A DNA stretch of 64,000 nucleotides from Burkholderia paludis (GCF_000732615.1 NZ_JPGL01000015.1:62001-126000); one strand, 5' to 3'; shown: positions 45,615 through 55,324, numbered from the stretch's first letter. Numbers and translations are program-made. Notes: generated from the letters alone by a model not told the origin.

Positions 45615-46242
45615 GCTGATTCCCCTGGTGGTCAATTCAAAGAAAACCACTCGATAGCCTGCGTCGATCCCGGCAGACACACGAGCAACCGAGTTTAGGA
45701 AATGCTTCGCGACTCTCGGCACGTCGGTCGAAGCGATCGGGCAAGCGACAAAAAATCGTGGCCCCGTGAACGTGCGTGTTCGATGTTCCAACTCTCCTTG
45801 CCGGGCCCGCTGCCGTGTTCGGTCCGGCGTTTCGCGATCCCTGGCCATACGTTGCGATTGCAGCGGGCTCGCCCATGCCGTTCGGAGTCGTCGCCGCTCG
45901 ATCAGGTTGCCTGTATGGTTAGTACTTCTTATCGACGTTTCTGGACTGACGTCCATCGGAAACGATCAGTCAGTCAACCGAACGAAAATGCTCCACATTC
46001 CCGGCTATTACAAAATCATTTCGTAAGCTGCCTGTGTGTTTTCCCCGAGCTTGAAGCGATGGCGGTTTGCCGACTTCCGGTTGCCGCTGCGCCGTGTTAA
46101 CCGCCCGGTACGGTTTCACGAGCAAGATTAGCTTGACGCTGTAAGTGAAGCATCCACAATATTGGGGAAAATCGTCGGGCTCGATGCCCAGGCGAGGCGA
46201 CAGCGGGTTGGCTATACGACAGGCGGCGGGGAAGCCACGGCA
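45615..46242. other. Gene-free 628-base interval
   Basis: No reading frame here resembles a gene. It lies between the divergent lipoprotein and LuxR-type genes and contains gatcagtcagtcaacc (45966-45981), a short direct repeat of cagt. It must include both promoters; I could not choose -35/-10 elements with confidence. Confidence 0.4.
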
Positions 46243-47409
46243 ATGAAACGTACAGCAGATGAGGCGATAGCAGCGCTTTACACCGCCGCGGTCGATCCGA
46301 ACCAATGGGATTCAGCCCTCGATGCATTGACTGCGCTGGCCGATGCACGGGCTGCGAACTGTTTTGTGCACGACGCGCTTTCGGGAAGCTTTCTGGAATA
46401 TCGCTTCACGGGATACGGCTCGAACTGGGCGCAGGCTTATGCGGAGCATTACCACAGTCTCGATCTGGCGCGCGGCGTGCTGCTCGCCAAGCCGGGCGGA
46501 AGAATGTATCCGATGCATCGCTATGTACCCGACAGCGCGGTCCAGCGCAGCGAGTACTACCAGGACTTCTACGTGCGCGAGGGGCTTCGCTATTCCTGCG
46601 GCGGCACGCTCCTGGAGGGCGATCAGCGCCTGATCCTTGCGGTCCATCGTCCGGTGGGCCATCGCCCTTACGACGAGACGACTGTCGGCGAGCTTCAACG
46701 GGTGCTGAGCCACTTGCCCAATGTCTTTCGCGTGCGAAACCTGGCCGCCAGTACGGCGGATCAAGCACTGATGACCAGTGCCGCGCTCGACGCGCTTCCT
46801 CGCGCCGCCATCGTTGTCGACGCGGAACTCAATGTCCGCTATCTCAATCGCGCAGCGGAAGCCGTGCTGCGCGAGTCCACCGCGGTGAATGTTCAGATGA
46901 ATCGCCTGACCCTCGACGGGCTCGGGCTTGCGCAACAACTGGCGCACAGGGTCCGGCGCGCCTGCCTGACGGTGCCCGAGACGGACGCCACCGCGCTTTA
47001 CGTGCGCCAGGAGCGCGACGGGCTGGTCATCGAGGTCAGTGTCGTGCCGCTGAAACCGCAGGTGGCGACCGGGCTCGGTTCGCCGCAGCCGCTGGCAATG
47101 GTTCTCTTGCGCCGGCCGTTCCGCAAGACGGAATGGCCGTCGTCGGCCGCGCGGTCATTTGCCCTGTCGGGCGCCGAAATGGCTGTTGCAGCAGCGATCG
47201 CCGCGGGGCTGACGCCGGGCGAATATGCGGTACGGAAAGGCGTGCAAATCAGTACCGTCCGCAGTCAGATCAAATCGATCCTGCAGAAGACCGGCACGCG
47301 GCGCATCACGGACATCGCGATACTGTTTGCCGAGATCGACATGGCCGCGTCGGGCCCCAGGAAGTCGCCAGTGGAAGAGTCTATGTCGGCGCTCAGTACG
47401 AGCGAGTGA
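46243..47409 (+). CDS. LuxR-type HTH regulator with N-terminal sensor region, copy A
   Basis: A 388-residue regulator. The C-terminal HTH (about residues 310-370) reads FALSGAEMAVAAAIAAGLTP and RKGVQISTVRSQIKSILQKT, a LuxR/GerE-type domain. The rest contains a PAS-like middle (ALPRAAIVVDAELNVRYLNR) and no autoinducer-binding or receiver domain. It is paralogous to 52444-53589. GGGGAAG precedes MKRTADEAIAALY. It is a single gene whose ligand and targets are not evident. Confidence 0.85.
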   Translation: MKRTADEAIAALYTAAVDPNQWDSALDALTALADARAANCFVHDALSGSFLEYRFTGYGSNWAQAYAEHYHSLDLARGVLLAKPGGRMYPMHRYVPDSAVQRSEYYQDFYVREGLRYSCGGTLLEGDQRLILAVHRPVGHRPYDETTVGELQRVLSHLPNVFRVRNLAASTADQALMTSAALDALPRAAIVVDAELNVRYLNRAAEAVLRESTAVNVQMNRLTLDGLGLAQQLAHRVRRACLTVPETDATALYVRQERDGLVIEVSVVPLKPQVATGLGSPQPLAMVLLRRPFRKTEWPSSAARSFALSGAEMAVAAAIAAGLTPGEYAVRKGVQISTVRSQIKSILQKTGTRRITDIAILFAEIDMAASGPRKSPVEESMSALSTSE

Positions 47410-47618
47410 CTGCCTGGCGGTTGGCTTGTGTGTCGCTGCGCGGGTGTTCGCCTGTTGTGTTGCGATAGACGAGTCGCGCCTGACTTTGCCGCTTCACCGT
47501 TTCGCCGCCCGGAATCGGCCGAGCGTGGCGTTCGACATCGTCGTCGAAATCTTCGACAATCGGCCGCACTTTCACGAACGACAGCGGCCGCGGGCCGACA
47601 CCCGGGGCGGCAAGCACG

Positions 47619-48023
47619 ATGGCGAAACCAATCTTGATCCTGGTGCTGAAGGGTTCATTCCCGGATGCTTTTTGCTTTGTCGAGACGCTGCTTCAGTCTC
47701 TTGGATTTCTGCTCGTCAATCCTGACAGCGGACGGGTCACACACTGGAGCGACGACGGCCAGCAGAGCGCGGTATCCCGAGCCGGGATCGTTGACGAGGC
47801 ATCGGCAGGCGTGGTGAAGAACGTGCAGTTTTGGCGGTCCGGCGATGATGACCTATTCGTGTCGTGGATCGATGTGTCGCCGGGATGGGAATTTTCTTTT
47901 CATCTCAATGGCGTTACGCCGGAATTGAAGGTCGCGTTGGCAACCGCGCTCTCAAAGGCGGTCCTGGTCGATTTGAAGCTGCAATATGGGGAAGAGAGCG
48001 CATTGAGGATCGATTTTGACTGA
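47619..48023 (+). CDS. Hypothetical cytoplasmic protein
   Basis: A 134-residue protein with alternating hydrophobic strands (MAKPILILVLKGSF) and a central acidic stretch. No signal peptide or membrane segment. I do not recognise it. It lies 209 bases after the LuxR-type gene in an area with many short shadow frames, but its composition looks coding (balanced hydrophobic pattern, normal stop). Confidence 0.5.
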   Translation: MAKPILILVLKGSFPDAFCFVETLLQSLGFLLVNPDSGRVTHWSDDGQQSAVSRAGIVDEASAGVVKNVQFWRSGDDDLFVSWIDVSPGWEFSFHLNGVTPELKVALATALSKAVLVDLKLQYGEESALRIDFD

Positions 48024-48292
48024 CGCTGCAACCGGGAGCCTTGCCCGGATTCGGTTTGCCAGATCCAGCGACCGGTTTGGGTGCAATTGACTGGCTGTAG
48101 GGCAGGTCCGTCTGCAGCCCCCCGGCCTCCGCGCAGCTTGAAGCTTGTCGCATCGACGGGTTGAATCCGCAGCCGATAGTGGTCAGTCGACGATCCGGTT
48201 GAAATCCTCGACAATCCGCAGGACGTCGCCGCCTTGCTGTGCGAGGTTGCGAAATCGCTTCCGAAGCCCGCCACCTGTCCTCACAAGGTGCA

Positions 48293-49009
48293 ATGCCTTT
48301 ACCGCTCGTCTTTTTGCCTGCAATGCCATGCGACGGACGCATGTACGCCGATCAACTCGAAGGGTTGAGCGATCTGGTCGCACCGTCAGTTCGGATACTG
48401 GCCTGTCCCACGCTCGCCGAAAGTGCCGAGAGGCTGCTGGCTTCCATCGACGGGCCGTTCATCATCGCAGGCACGGCCTACGGGGGCAGTGTCGCGATGG
48501 AAGTCTTCGCGCGCGCGCCCGAACGCGTGCGTGGGCTCTGGTTGATGAACTGTCAGCCGGGAGTCCATCCGTACCCGGATGTCGCTCGCGCCACCAGCCG
48601 AAGGATCCGGACAGGAGAGCATGAGCAAGTGCTCGCGGAATTCGCCGAGAACGCGATTCCCCCTGACGACGTCGGCTCGAGAGCCGCGTTCGTTCAGATG
48701 GCTCGTGATGCCGGGGCCGAGATGTTTGCACGACAATCCGATGCGACATCGACCCGCTCGGACCATTGGTCGACGCTGGCAACGAGCACGACTCCAACGC
48801 TTCTCATCTGGGGAGCAGCGGATCGCTTCGTTCCGGCGGAAGTCGGTCGGCGTGTCGCCAGGCTCATGCCGCATGCGCGATTCGAGTTGCTGGAGGGGTG
48901 CGGACACTTTCCGACGCTTGAGCGGCCAGCGCGATGCACGGACATTGCCCGGCGCTGGCTGGTCGAGCAAGTGATCGGCAGCCCGGCCCAAGGCCTGGCA
49001 GCTGGATGA
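48293..49009 (+). CDS. Alpha/beta hydrolase-fold protein with Ala at the nucleophile position
   Basis: A 238-residue alpha/beta hydrolase. The elbow that should read G-x-S-x-G is GTAYGG, with Ala62 (codon gcc) in place of Ser. The other triad members appear intact: WGAADRFVP (Asp) and GCGHFPTLERP (His). It therefore may be a non-catalytic hydrolase-like protein, a lyase-type variant or a binding protein. AAGGTG is a weak ribosome site before MPLPLVFLPAMP. The 269 bases upstream (48024-48292) hold no gene I can support. Confidence 0.75.
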   Translation: MPLPLVFLPAMPCDGRMYADQLEGLSDLVAPSVRILACPTLAESAERLLASIDGPFIIAGTAYGGSVAMEVFARAPERVRGLWLMNCQPGVHPYPDVARATSRRIRTGEHEQVLAEFAENAIPPDDVGSRAAFVQMARDAGAEMFARQSDATSTRSDHWSTLATSTTPTLLIWGAADRFVPAEVGRRVARLMPHARFELLEGCGHFPTLERPARCTDIARRWLVEQVIGSPAQGLAAG

Positions 49010-49399
49010 GCGAATGCTCAAAACGTCGAGCGAGGACCGATCGCTTCAAGACATCGAGCGGTTGAATCCGCCGCCGGCTGTTCACGGTCACGAGCCGGAC
49101 ACATTCCGCATCGGCTCACGACCGCCGTTCATTGGCTCGTGCTACGATCCGCGAGGCCTGACTGACATACCGACGCAGGCAGTCACTCACCCGTAGCGAA
49201 CTGCAAAAGACTCTCCTCGCACAATGTACGCAGCTGCCTGGCCTCCCTCGAAAACGCATTGAACGCCACTGGCGATGCAATGGTTGCATCCGCCCTGGCA
49301 TTCGTTCCGGATCTGCTTGGAATGGCAGTCCGGCGATGTCGCTCGAATCGACTGACCTCATTCGGATTCGTGCGACTGCGTTTTTCAAGAGACCACAAC
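49010..49399. other. Gene-free 390-base interval
   Basis: I see nothing gene-like between the alpha/beta hydrolase and the proline dehydrogenase-like gene, although the second gene's frame is open from 49259. The promoter of that gene should lie here. Confidence 0.4.
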
Positions 49400-50320
49400 A
49401 TGCGTATTCTCAACGCGATGGCGGCTCGCGCCATCCCGCTCGTTCCCCGTTCGCTGATCCGCAGGATTTCCCGTCGATATATCGCCGGCGAGACGCTTCG
49501 CGATGCGCTTGCGCGCGTCCAGGCGCTCCACGCAGCCGGCTTCCGGACAACCGTCGATGTGCTGGGCGAGAGTGCGATATCGTCCGATCAGGCGGAGTCG
49601 ATGACCCGCGACTATCTCGATCTCGTCGAGACGCTCGGCATGGCAAATGAACCGGCCGAACTGTCGATCAAATTGACTGCGCTGGGGCTGCATCTCGACG
49701 AAGACGCCTGTATGGCGAGAGTCGCGGCGATACTGCGATCGGCGGCAGAACACGGGCTCGGTGCATGCATCGATATGGAAGACATCGGTTGCACCCGGAA
49801 AACGCTCGATGCGTTCGCAAAGCTCGAAGCCGACGAATATGCAATCGGAATCGCACTGCAAGCGTACTTGACGCGCACACACGACGACATCGTTCCACTG
49901 CTGGCGCGCAAGAGCCGCATGCGCATCTGCAAGGGCATCTATGCGGAAGCAGACGAGCATCTCGTCGACGGTGCATCGAGGGATCGCGCGGCAATCAATG
50001 CGCACTTCGCCCGACACGTATCGAGTGCGATACAGGCGGGATCGTTCGTGGGTATCGCGACCCACGATGCGCAATTGATCGATATGCTGACCACCTGGCT
50101 GAAACGCGAGCGGATCGACCGGTCCCGGTTCGAATTCCAGATGTTGCTGGGCGTATGCGAGCCGGCGCGCGATGCGCTGCTTGCCGAAGGATTCAATGTG
50201 CGTGTCTATGTGCCGTACGGTCGCGACTGGTATGGCTACAGCATCCGGCGAATCAAGGAGAATCCGCGGATCGCCGGATATGTCCTGAGGGCGGCGATAC
50301 GTAACGATCGGGCGCGCTGA
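49400..50320 (+). CDS. Proline dehydrogenase-family FAD protein (short form)
   Basis: A 306-residue monofunctional PRODH. Recognisable elements are ACIDMEDIGCTRKTLDAF, SRMRICKGIYAEADEH, FVGIATHDAQLIDM and the end YVPYGRDWYGYSIRRIKENP, whose Arg-Arg pair binds the substrate carboxylate. It would oxidise proline to pyrroline-5-carboxylate with FAD. It lacks the C-terminal P5C dehydrogenase half of PutA, which is the usual arrangement in proteobacteria, so it is a stand-alone extra copy. Start MRILNAMAAR (49400) gives normal length for this type. Confidence 0.88.
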   Translation: MRILNAMAARAIPLVPRSLIRRISRRYIAGETLRDALARVQALHAAGFRTTVDVLGESAISSDQAESMTRDYLDLVETLGMANEPAELSIKLTALGLHLDEDACMARVAAILRSAAEHGLGACIDMEDIGCTRKTLDAFAKLEADEYAIGIALQAYLTRTHDDIVPLLARKSRMRICKGIYAEADEHLVDGASRDRAAINAHFARHVSSAIQAGSFVGIATHDAQLIDMLTTWLKRERIDRSRFEFQMLLGVCEPARDALLAEGFNVRVYVPYGRDWYGYSIRRIKENPRIAGYVLRAAIRNDRAR

Positions 50321-50573
50321 CACCTGCAGCGTCCATCCCAGATTGGGGCCAACCAGATGGTTGGTCCCGGTCTTGTGATTATCGGGTGCGTTTGCGAGGT
50401 GCTTCCGTGTCGGACGGTGGTCTATGCCGCGAGCGGCGCCATGACGCGTTCGCCGTCGCCGAGGAGGGGCCGCGCTTGTTGACCGCATTCCGCAAACCGG
50501 CCCTGTTCACTTTGTCGACCCTGCGCTCGGTGGCACGTTGAGCGTTCTTCGACCGACAAGCGTCGCGCCCCGG

Positions 50574-51557
50574 CTATCGCCGATCTTGCCGTGTCTGGTC
50601 GAACGCTTCGCTAGGGGCGTAGCCGTATCGTGTCTTGAAAATCCGGCTGAAGTATTTCTCGTCGATGAAGCCGAAGCGTCGTGCGATAGTCCGGATTTTC
50701 TCGCTGCTCCGCTGGCCGCTCGAAAGCACCTGATGAGCCAGATGGAGCCGACGCTGACGGATCTCGCGCATGACGCCGCCGGAAGGGGTGAAAAGCTGAT
50801 ACAGCTTGGCACGTGATATTCCCGCTTCCCGGCAGATACGATCGGGCGTCAGGTCGGCCTCGAGCAAATGCATGTCGATGTAGTGACGTATGCGCCGGGC
50901 AAGCAGTTCGTCGACGACGTGAGGGGATTCCGGGAGCCCGTCGGACGCATTCTGCACGCAGGCCAGAAGCAGTTGCGTCGTTGCATCGGCAATGTAGGGA
51001 AGCTCGGCCGCGCTCAGTCCGGGCAGGTTTTCGCGAAGCGAAAGCAGGTGGTCCCGTAGCAGGGCGACCGACCCTTGGGATAGCGAATACCCGTGTAGCC
51101 GCTCTACCTTCGGAGGTAGCAGTGAGCGCGGCACCGCGAGGGAAATCTCGTGGCCGCTGGTGGCGATGTACTCGAACGGTCGTCCGTAGTCGAGCAGGTA
51201 CAAGTCGGCGGCCCGCTTGATCTGCGAGACGGATCGGGTGCGAAGGCTGAGCGATCCGCTGACTTGCAGGTTGAAGCAGTAATAGTCGTGATAGTCCGCA
51301 CGGACATGGCGCGGGGTTCGAGCGGCGCCGAAGCTTGCCGCAGCCGGCCCGCCTTTTCCTTTCCAGACGCGATTTTCGAGGACGAACGGTCCGAACGAGA
51401 CATGCTGGCAGTGCAGGTCGAACGCAGCACGTGCGCTCCCGTCCGGAGAAAAATCGAAGAACGGCACTTCCACCGCCCATGCTTCGAATTGCTCGTCAGG
51501 CGGGGCATCGGACGTCGAAAATCGTTCGACATGCGGACGCGATGGGTCGCTTGGCAT
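50574..51557 (-). CDS. AraC-family regulator, paralogue 1
   Basis: A 327-residue AraC protein. The C-terminal DNA-binding domain contains ARRIRHYIDMHLLEADLTPD, GISRAKLYQLFTPSGGVMRE and ARRFGFIDEKYFSRIFKTRY. The N-terminal sensor (with FGPFVLENRVWKG) belongs to the AraC_binding_2-like type. Two further paralogues and a remnant of a fourth lie between 55.4 and 60.7 kb. The 253 bases downstream, to the proline dehydrogenase-like gene, hold no gene. It is divergent from a LuxR-type gene across an AT-rich interval. Confidence 0.88.
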   Translation of the reverse strand: MPSDPSRPHVERFSTSDAPPDEQFEAWAVEVPFFDFSPDGSARAAFDLHCQHVSFGPFVLENRVWKGKGGPAAASFGAARTPRHVRADYHDYYCFNLQVSGSLSLRTRSVSQIKRAADLYLLDYGRPFEYIATSGHEISLAVPRSLLPPKVERLHGYSLSQGSVALLRDHLLSLRENLPGLSAAELPYIADATTQLLLACVQNASDGLPESPHVVDELLARRIRHYIDMHLLEADLTPDRICREAGISRAKLYQLFTPSGGVMREIRQRRLHLAHQVLSSGQRSSEKIRTIARRFGFIDEKYFSRIFKTRYGYAPSEAFDQTRQDRR

Positions 51558-52443
51558 AGGAAGTCAAGATCGTTGGCAGACAAGCCAACATGCTCGCGCG
51601 GCATCGTGCGGCCAGTCAGTTCATCCGCGGTAGCGATACTGCCGGCGCCGCAGGCCGGTGGTCATCCGACGAGGCGCCAGCAGGGTCTTGCCACGATAGC
51701 ATGCCTGGTGAAGAAAGCGAAAACCATGGCGGCACGATGATTGCAATAAGTTAGTTCGACTTTGCAGTCGGCCCCACACCCGTCGCGGCAATCCGGCACA
51801 GCCAACTGCACGGCGTTACTTTCGGATGACTGATTGGTTAATGCGCCCGACACGGCGTTGGGCGCGACGGGCGGTGCGATTGCTCCCCAAGTCGTGACCC
51901 GTCGCTGAAAGGTTTACCTTTCTGTGTTGTAAAAATCATGACCGCCCGGGCGTCAATCGTCAGTGGGTACGTAAAAAATTTATCGTTCAGTAGCTAATTC
52001 GTGTTTATTAAAACGCGTGTCCACCAAGTGTAGACGCTACGCTACCTTCAATTGAAACAGTATGGATTAAGATGCTTCCGGTGTCATCTCTGCCTCTAAA
52101 ATCGACTCCCTGGCGCCTTCTCCCGCGCTGGCGGGCCGCGAGCACGGTCGTGGCATACGTCGGAGCATGAATAAAAAGCGTGGATTTTAGATGAAATGAA
52201 GTGACGAGATTAAATGAATTCGAATTTGGGTATTTAAAAATTATAGGCCTGGTGCCTTGGAGTGTCGGCAGCGGTATCTCCTGGATGGGAGATGTTTTGA
52301 AAAGCGTGGCAAGCATTAACCTGTCGCGCGTTATTTGACAATGAAAGGTCCAGCTTGCGGTGGGCATGACGGCATGTCGCTTTTGCCGGCGATTGTGTTG
52401 CCCGGCCCGGCGGACCGGAAACCCACGGAATGGGGAAGCGGGT
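51558..52443. other. AT-rich divergent interval without genes
   Basis: This 886-base stretch between divergent AraC and LuxR-type genes is the most AT-rich part of the window, with taaaaaatttatcg (51972-51985), tttattaaaacg (52002-52013) and atttaaaaatta (52230-52241). No frame looks like a gene. Such stretches often carry regulated promoters and attract H-NS-type silencers; that is inference. Confidence 0.5.
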
Positions 52444-53589
52444 ATGACATTCCTCGATAACGGTCTGTCCGCCCTGGTCGGCCGGCTTTACGACGCCTCG
52501 CTTGACGGTAGTCGATGGGCAGGGATGGCCTCGACGATCGCAGCGACGTTCAACGCGAATAGTGCCGTTCTGAAGCTCCATGACGGTGCGAGCGTGCAAT
52601 TGCTCGAGTGCACCGATAATCTGCAGATACCACCGGCACGCCTGGATTGGGCAAACCACTGGCACCAGAACGATCTTTGGGTCAATCGCGCGGTGGCGCG
52701 CAGCGTTGAGACCATCTTTACGGATCGCGATCTCGTTACGCCGCGCGAGCAGCGCGAAAGCGGTTTCTATCAGGAGTGGCTGTGTGAACTCGACATCCAT
52801 CATGTCGTCGGCACGCTGTTTCCGGTCGGTGACGGTGCGCTTGGGGTGCTGGGTATTCACCGCCCGAAATCGGCGCGCCACTTCGGCGCCAGGGACCGCC
52901 GGAGGGCAGCGTTTCTCCTTCCGCATATCCAGCGCGCTTTCCAGTTGAGCCAACGCTTGTCCACCGTCCGGCACGAAGCCGCGCTGGAAGCGCTGAACCG
53001 CGTCGATACGGGCGTGCTGGTCACGAATCAATCGTGTCATGTGCTGTACGCGAACGCGATGGCGGAGTATCTGCTTCGCGCGAGCCAGGCAATTCATGGT
53101 CTGGCAGGACGCGTACGCCTTGACGATAGTGCGTTGCACGAGCGGCTTGTGCAGTTGATCCGGTCCTCGGTGTCGACGGCGTCCGGCCGGGCGAAACCGC
53201 TGGGCCGGACGTTGAAGGTTCCACGCACCGGTCGTTTGCCCCTGACGCTGAGCGTCAGTCCGTTGAGGCCGAGCGGCCTGATCAGGACGGCCACGCCGCT
53301 GGCGCTCGTTTTGCTGCGCGACCCGGAATATCCGACAGCGAGCGTGTGCCATTTGCGAGAGTTGTTCGGCTTTACCCCGACCGAAGCAGCCATTGCCGCC
53401 GACCTCGGGACGGGGCTTTCGCTGGATGAGATTGCCCGACGCAAGGGTATTGGCATGGGCACGGTCCGATCCCATCTGAAGCGAATCCTGTTCAAGACCG
53501 GCACGAATCGACAGGCTGAAGTGGCAGTGCTCGTGGCGCGAAGCGTGGCGTTGTTTCGACCGCCGGAAGAGGAAATCTCTCCCAAATGA
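52444..53589 (+). CDS. LuxR-type HTH regulator with N-terminal sensor region, copy B
   Basis: A 381-residue regulator. The C-terminal HTH includes FGFTPTEAAIAADLGTGLSL and RKGIGMGTVRSHLKRILFKT. The N-terminal part (GRLYDASLDGSRWAGMASTI) and a PAS-like middle (ALNRVDTGVLVTNQSCHVLY) parallel those of 46243-47409, so the two are paralogues. There is no receiver or autoinducer domain. GGGGAAG precedes MTFLDNGLS. Divergent from AraC paralogue 1 across 886 bases. Confidence 0.85.
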   Translation: MTFLDNGLSALVGRLYDASLDGSRWAGMASTIAATFNANSAVLKLHDGASVQLLECTDNLQIPPARLDWANHWHQNDLWVNRAVARSVETIFTDRDLVTPREQRESGFYQEWLCELDIHHVVGTLFPVGDGALGVLGIHRPKSARHFGARDRRRAAFLLPHIQRAFQLSQRLSTVRHEAALEALNRVDTGVLVTNQSCHVLYANAMAEYLLRASQAIHGLAGRVRLDDSALHERLVQLIRSSVSTASGRAKPLGRTLKVPRTGRLPLTLSVSPLRPSGLIRTATPLALVLLRDPEYPTASVCHLRELFGFTPTEAAIAADLGTGLSLDEIARRKGIGMGTVRSHLKRILFKTGTNRQAEVAVLVARSVALFRPPEEEISPK

Positions 53590-53911
53590 GAGGCGACAAG
53601 TATCCCCGTCGTCGGTAATCTCGTGCCTGAAAACGGGAGCGCGGCTTGCCTCGCTCCATACATCGCCGATGGGATTCGGACGGCGATGGCGAGACGCGAA
53701 GAATCATGTCGAGCGATGACCGGAAATTTAATGCAGGAATACTGATTAGCTGTCGAGGTGACCATGCAATGTGGTGAGTGTTCGGCGTCTGTCGATTCCA
53801 GGCGGTTGAGCGAGGCGCCGCGATGGATGATCCAGGCACGCGATACAGCATGCTTGCAAGTCTGGAGAGCACGGCCGCGCCGGCTGGAGATTGAATAAAA
53901 AAGGGACGCTT
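53590..53911. other. Gene-free 322-base interval
   Basis: I see no supportable gene here. It precedes the small lipoprotein at 53912 and should hold that gene's promoter. Confidence 0.4.
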
Positions 53912-54355
53912 ATGAAACCCATTGCATGGATGGCGATGGCTACCTGTCTCGCGCTCACTGCGTGTGGCGGCGATGATGCTTCGACGGGGAGCGGTTCCGC
54001 CTCGTCGCTTTCGGGGCCGTCGTCTTCGGGCGGGGGCACGGCGCAGGCGCTGTCGACGAAACCGGACCTCGGCGAAAACCATCCGCCGCAACTTGCCCTC
54101 GACGATGCCGGGAATGCCACGGTGGCGTGGAGCGATGTGGGCACACCGGGTTCGACGCATATCTTTGCGAGCCGCTACGTGAACAATGCCTGGAGCACGC
54201 CGACGCTGTTCGGCAAAGATCCGCAGGGCGCGTTTGCGGCAGCCCTGGCAGGCAACTCGGCCGGCAATCTCGCGCTGCTGTATGTCCTTGACGTCATGGA
54301 GCAGGGGGTGACGGTCAGTGAGGTGCAGACGAGCTTCCTTACCCCCGGATCGTGA
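53912..54355 (+). CDS. Small lipoprotein, probably truncated BNR/repeat protein
   Basis: A 147-residue lipoprotein with lipobox LALTAC. The mature part has a Gly/Ser spacer and then one and a half copies of a repeat of the form GNATVAWSDVGTPGSTHIFA ... NAWSTPTLFG ... GNLALLYVLD. Full-length relatives of this kind carry many such beta-propeller-like repeats and several hundred residues, so this copy is probably cut short. AAGGGACG precedes the ATG. Function unknown. Confidence 0.65.
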   Translation: MKPIAWMAMATCLALTACGGDDASTGSGSASSLSGPSSSGGGTAQALSTKPDLGENHPPQLALDDAGNATVAWSDVGTPGSTHIFASRYVNNAWSTPTLFGKDPQGAFAAALAGNSAGNLALLYVLDVMEQGVTVSEVQTSFLTPGS

Positions 54356-54493
54356 GTCCGCCACCGAGTACGTGAGGCTGGCTGCTACGCCCTTGGGGGC
54401 GGCGGCCTGGTCCTCATCGTCCGAACGGCTGTTTGCTTGTACGGCGCGTTCTTCGGTTCGCATGTCGCAACACCTATCTTTCAGGAATTCAGC

Positions 54494-54925
54494 ATGCTTC
54501 GCAAAATCGTGTGTATCGGACTCTGTGTCGGGATGTCCGCCTGTTCAGGTATGGGGGGCGATGATGCCAGTCGTCCGTCGCCATTCGACAGCGCTTATCT
54601 CAAGGCCCATGTCATTCCGGGCAAGACCACCGAAAGCGACGTCGCGCAGATGTTCGGCGACCCCTTCCAGAAAAAGAGCTTCCCTCAACTGGGCAAGGAC
54701 ATGTGGGTGTACTCCAACGTCCATATGCCGGGGCAGGGAAACCGGTTGCTGTCGATGGCGGGCATGGCCGCGGGCTTCATCCCCGGTGCGGGGCTTCTCG
54801 CCCAGGCGACCAACGCCGGACAGATGGTGGATGCAACGTCGGGGCCGACCAAGGCCAAGACGATGCAGTTCGAATTCAACAGCAGCAACGGCACGGTCAA
54901 GGACTGGTTCGGCGACGTGCAGTAA
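54494..54925 (+). CDS. SmpA/OmlA (BamE-like) lipoprotein
   Basis: A 143-residue protein with lipobox MSAC after MLRKIVCIGLCVG. Residues about 28-70 carry the SmpA/OmlA-like segment YLKAHVIPGKTTESDVAQMF with GDPFQKKSFPQL and WVYS. A hydrophobic Gly-rich stretch follows (MAGMAAGFIPGAGLLAQ), then NSSNGTVKDWFGDVQ. It differs from canonical BamE by that glycine-rich insertion, so it is a SmpA-like relative rather than the BAM component itself. AGGAATTC precedes the ATG. Confidence 0.75.
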   Translation: MLRKIVCIGLCVGMSACSGMGGDDASRPSPFDSAYLKAHVIPGKTTESDVAQMFGDPFQKKSFPQLGKDMWVYSNVHMPGQGNRLLSMAGMAAGFIPGAGLLAQATNAGQMVDATSGPTKAKTMQFEFNSSNGTVKDWFGDVQ

Positions 54926-55048
54926 GACGAACCCGGGTAATGGAGAGGTCGCCGCGACATGCTGGCGTGTTGCGGCGCGTGTGAGGGCATGAAACCTCGG
55001 GAAGTTGATAGAACATGACCATGCGGAAGGCGTTGCAGCCGACACGGA

Positions 55049-55324
55049 ATGCCCCTCGTCTTGTCGGCGCGCGGATCCACGCAGATCGACATGGCTTGCG
55101 TCGAGAAGTCGACGGCGCGGACGTTGGGGTCGGGATCGTCCGACGACGTCATGCTTGGCAACGCGCAGGATGGACCGACCGGGATGTCGGGCGGAAGGAA
55201 CGTCGGGTACGACGCGACCGCCGGCAAGGGAAGGCGTTTCGGCTGCACGGTTTTCATCGTGCCGGGCATGACGCCGATCGCCTACCCGATCGGCAGGGAC
55301 CGGGAATGCTTATCGGCGGATTGA
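55049..55324 (+). CDS. Possible small protein, unknown
   Basis: An open frame of 91 residues with a Gly/Ser-rich middle (GSGSSDDVMLGNAQDGPTGM) and a short hydrophobic C-terminal stretch. No signal peptide, motif or strong ribosome site. It may be a remnant or noise in the 521-base interval 54926-55446; nothing else there is gene-like. Confidence 0.3.
   Translation: MPLVLSARGSTQIDMACVEKSTARTLGSGSSDDVMLGNAQDGPTGMSGGRNVGYDATAGKGRRFGCTVFIVPGMTPIAYPIGRDRECLSAD

Noticed and set aside
46243-47409. Quorum-sensing LuxR receptor
   Set aside because: No autoinducer-binding domain or nearby luxI-type gene is visible; only the HTH is LuxR-like.
54437-54925. BamE of the outer-membrane assembly complex
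   Set aside because: It shares the SmpA/OmlA segment, but a Gly-rich hydrophobic insertion and the accessory location argue against the housekeeping component.
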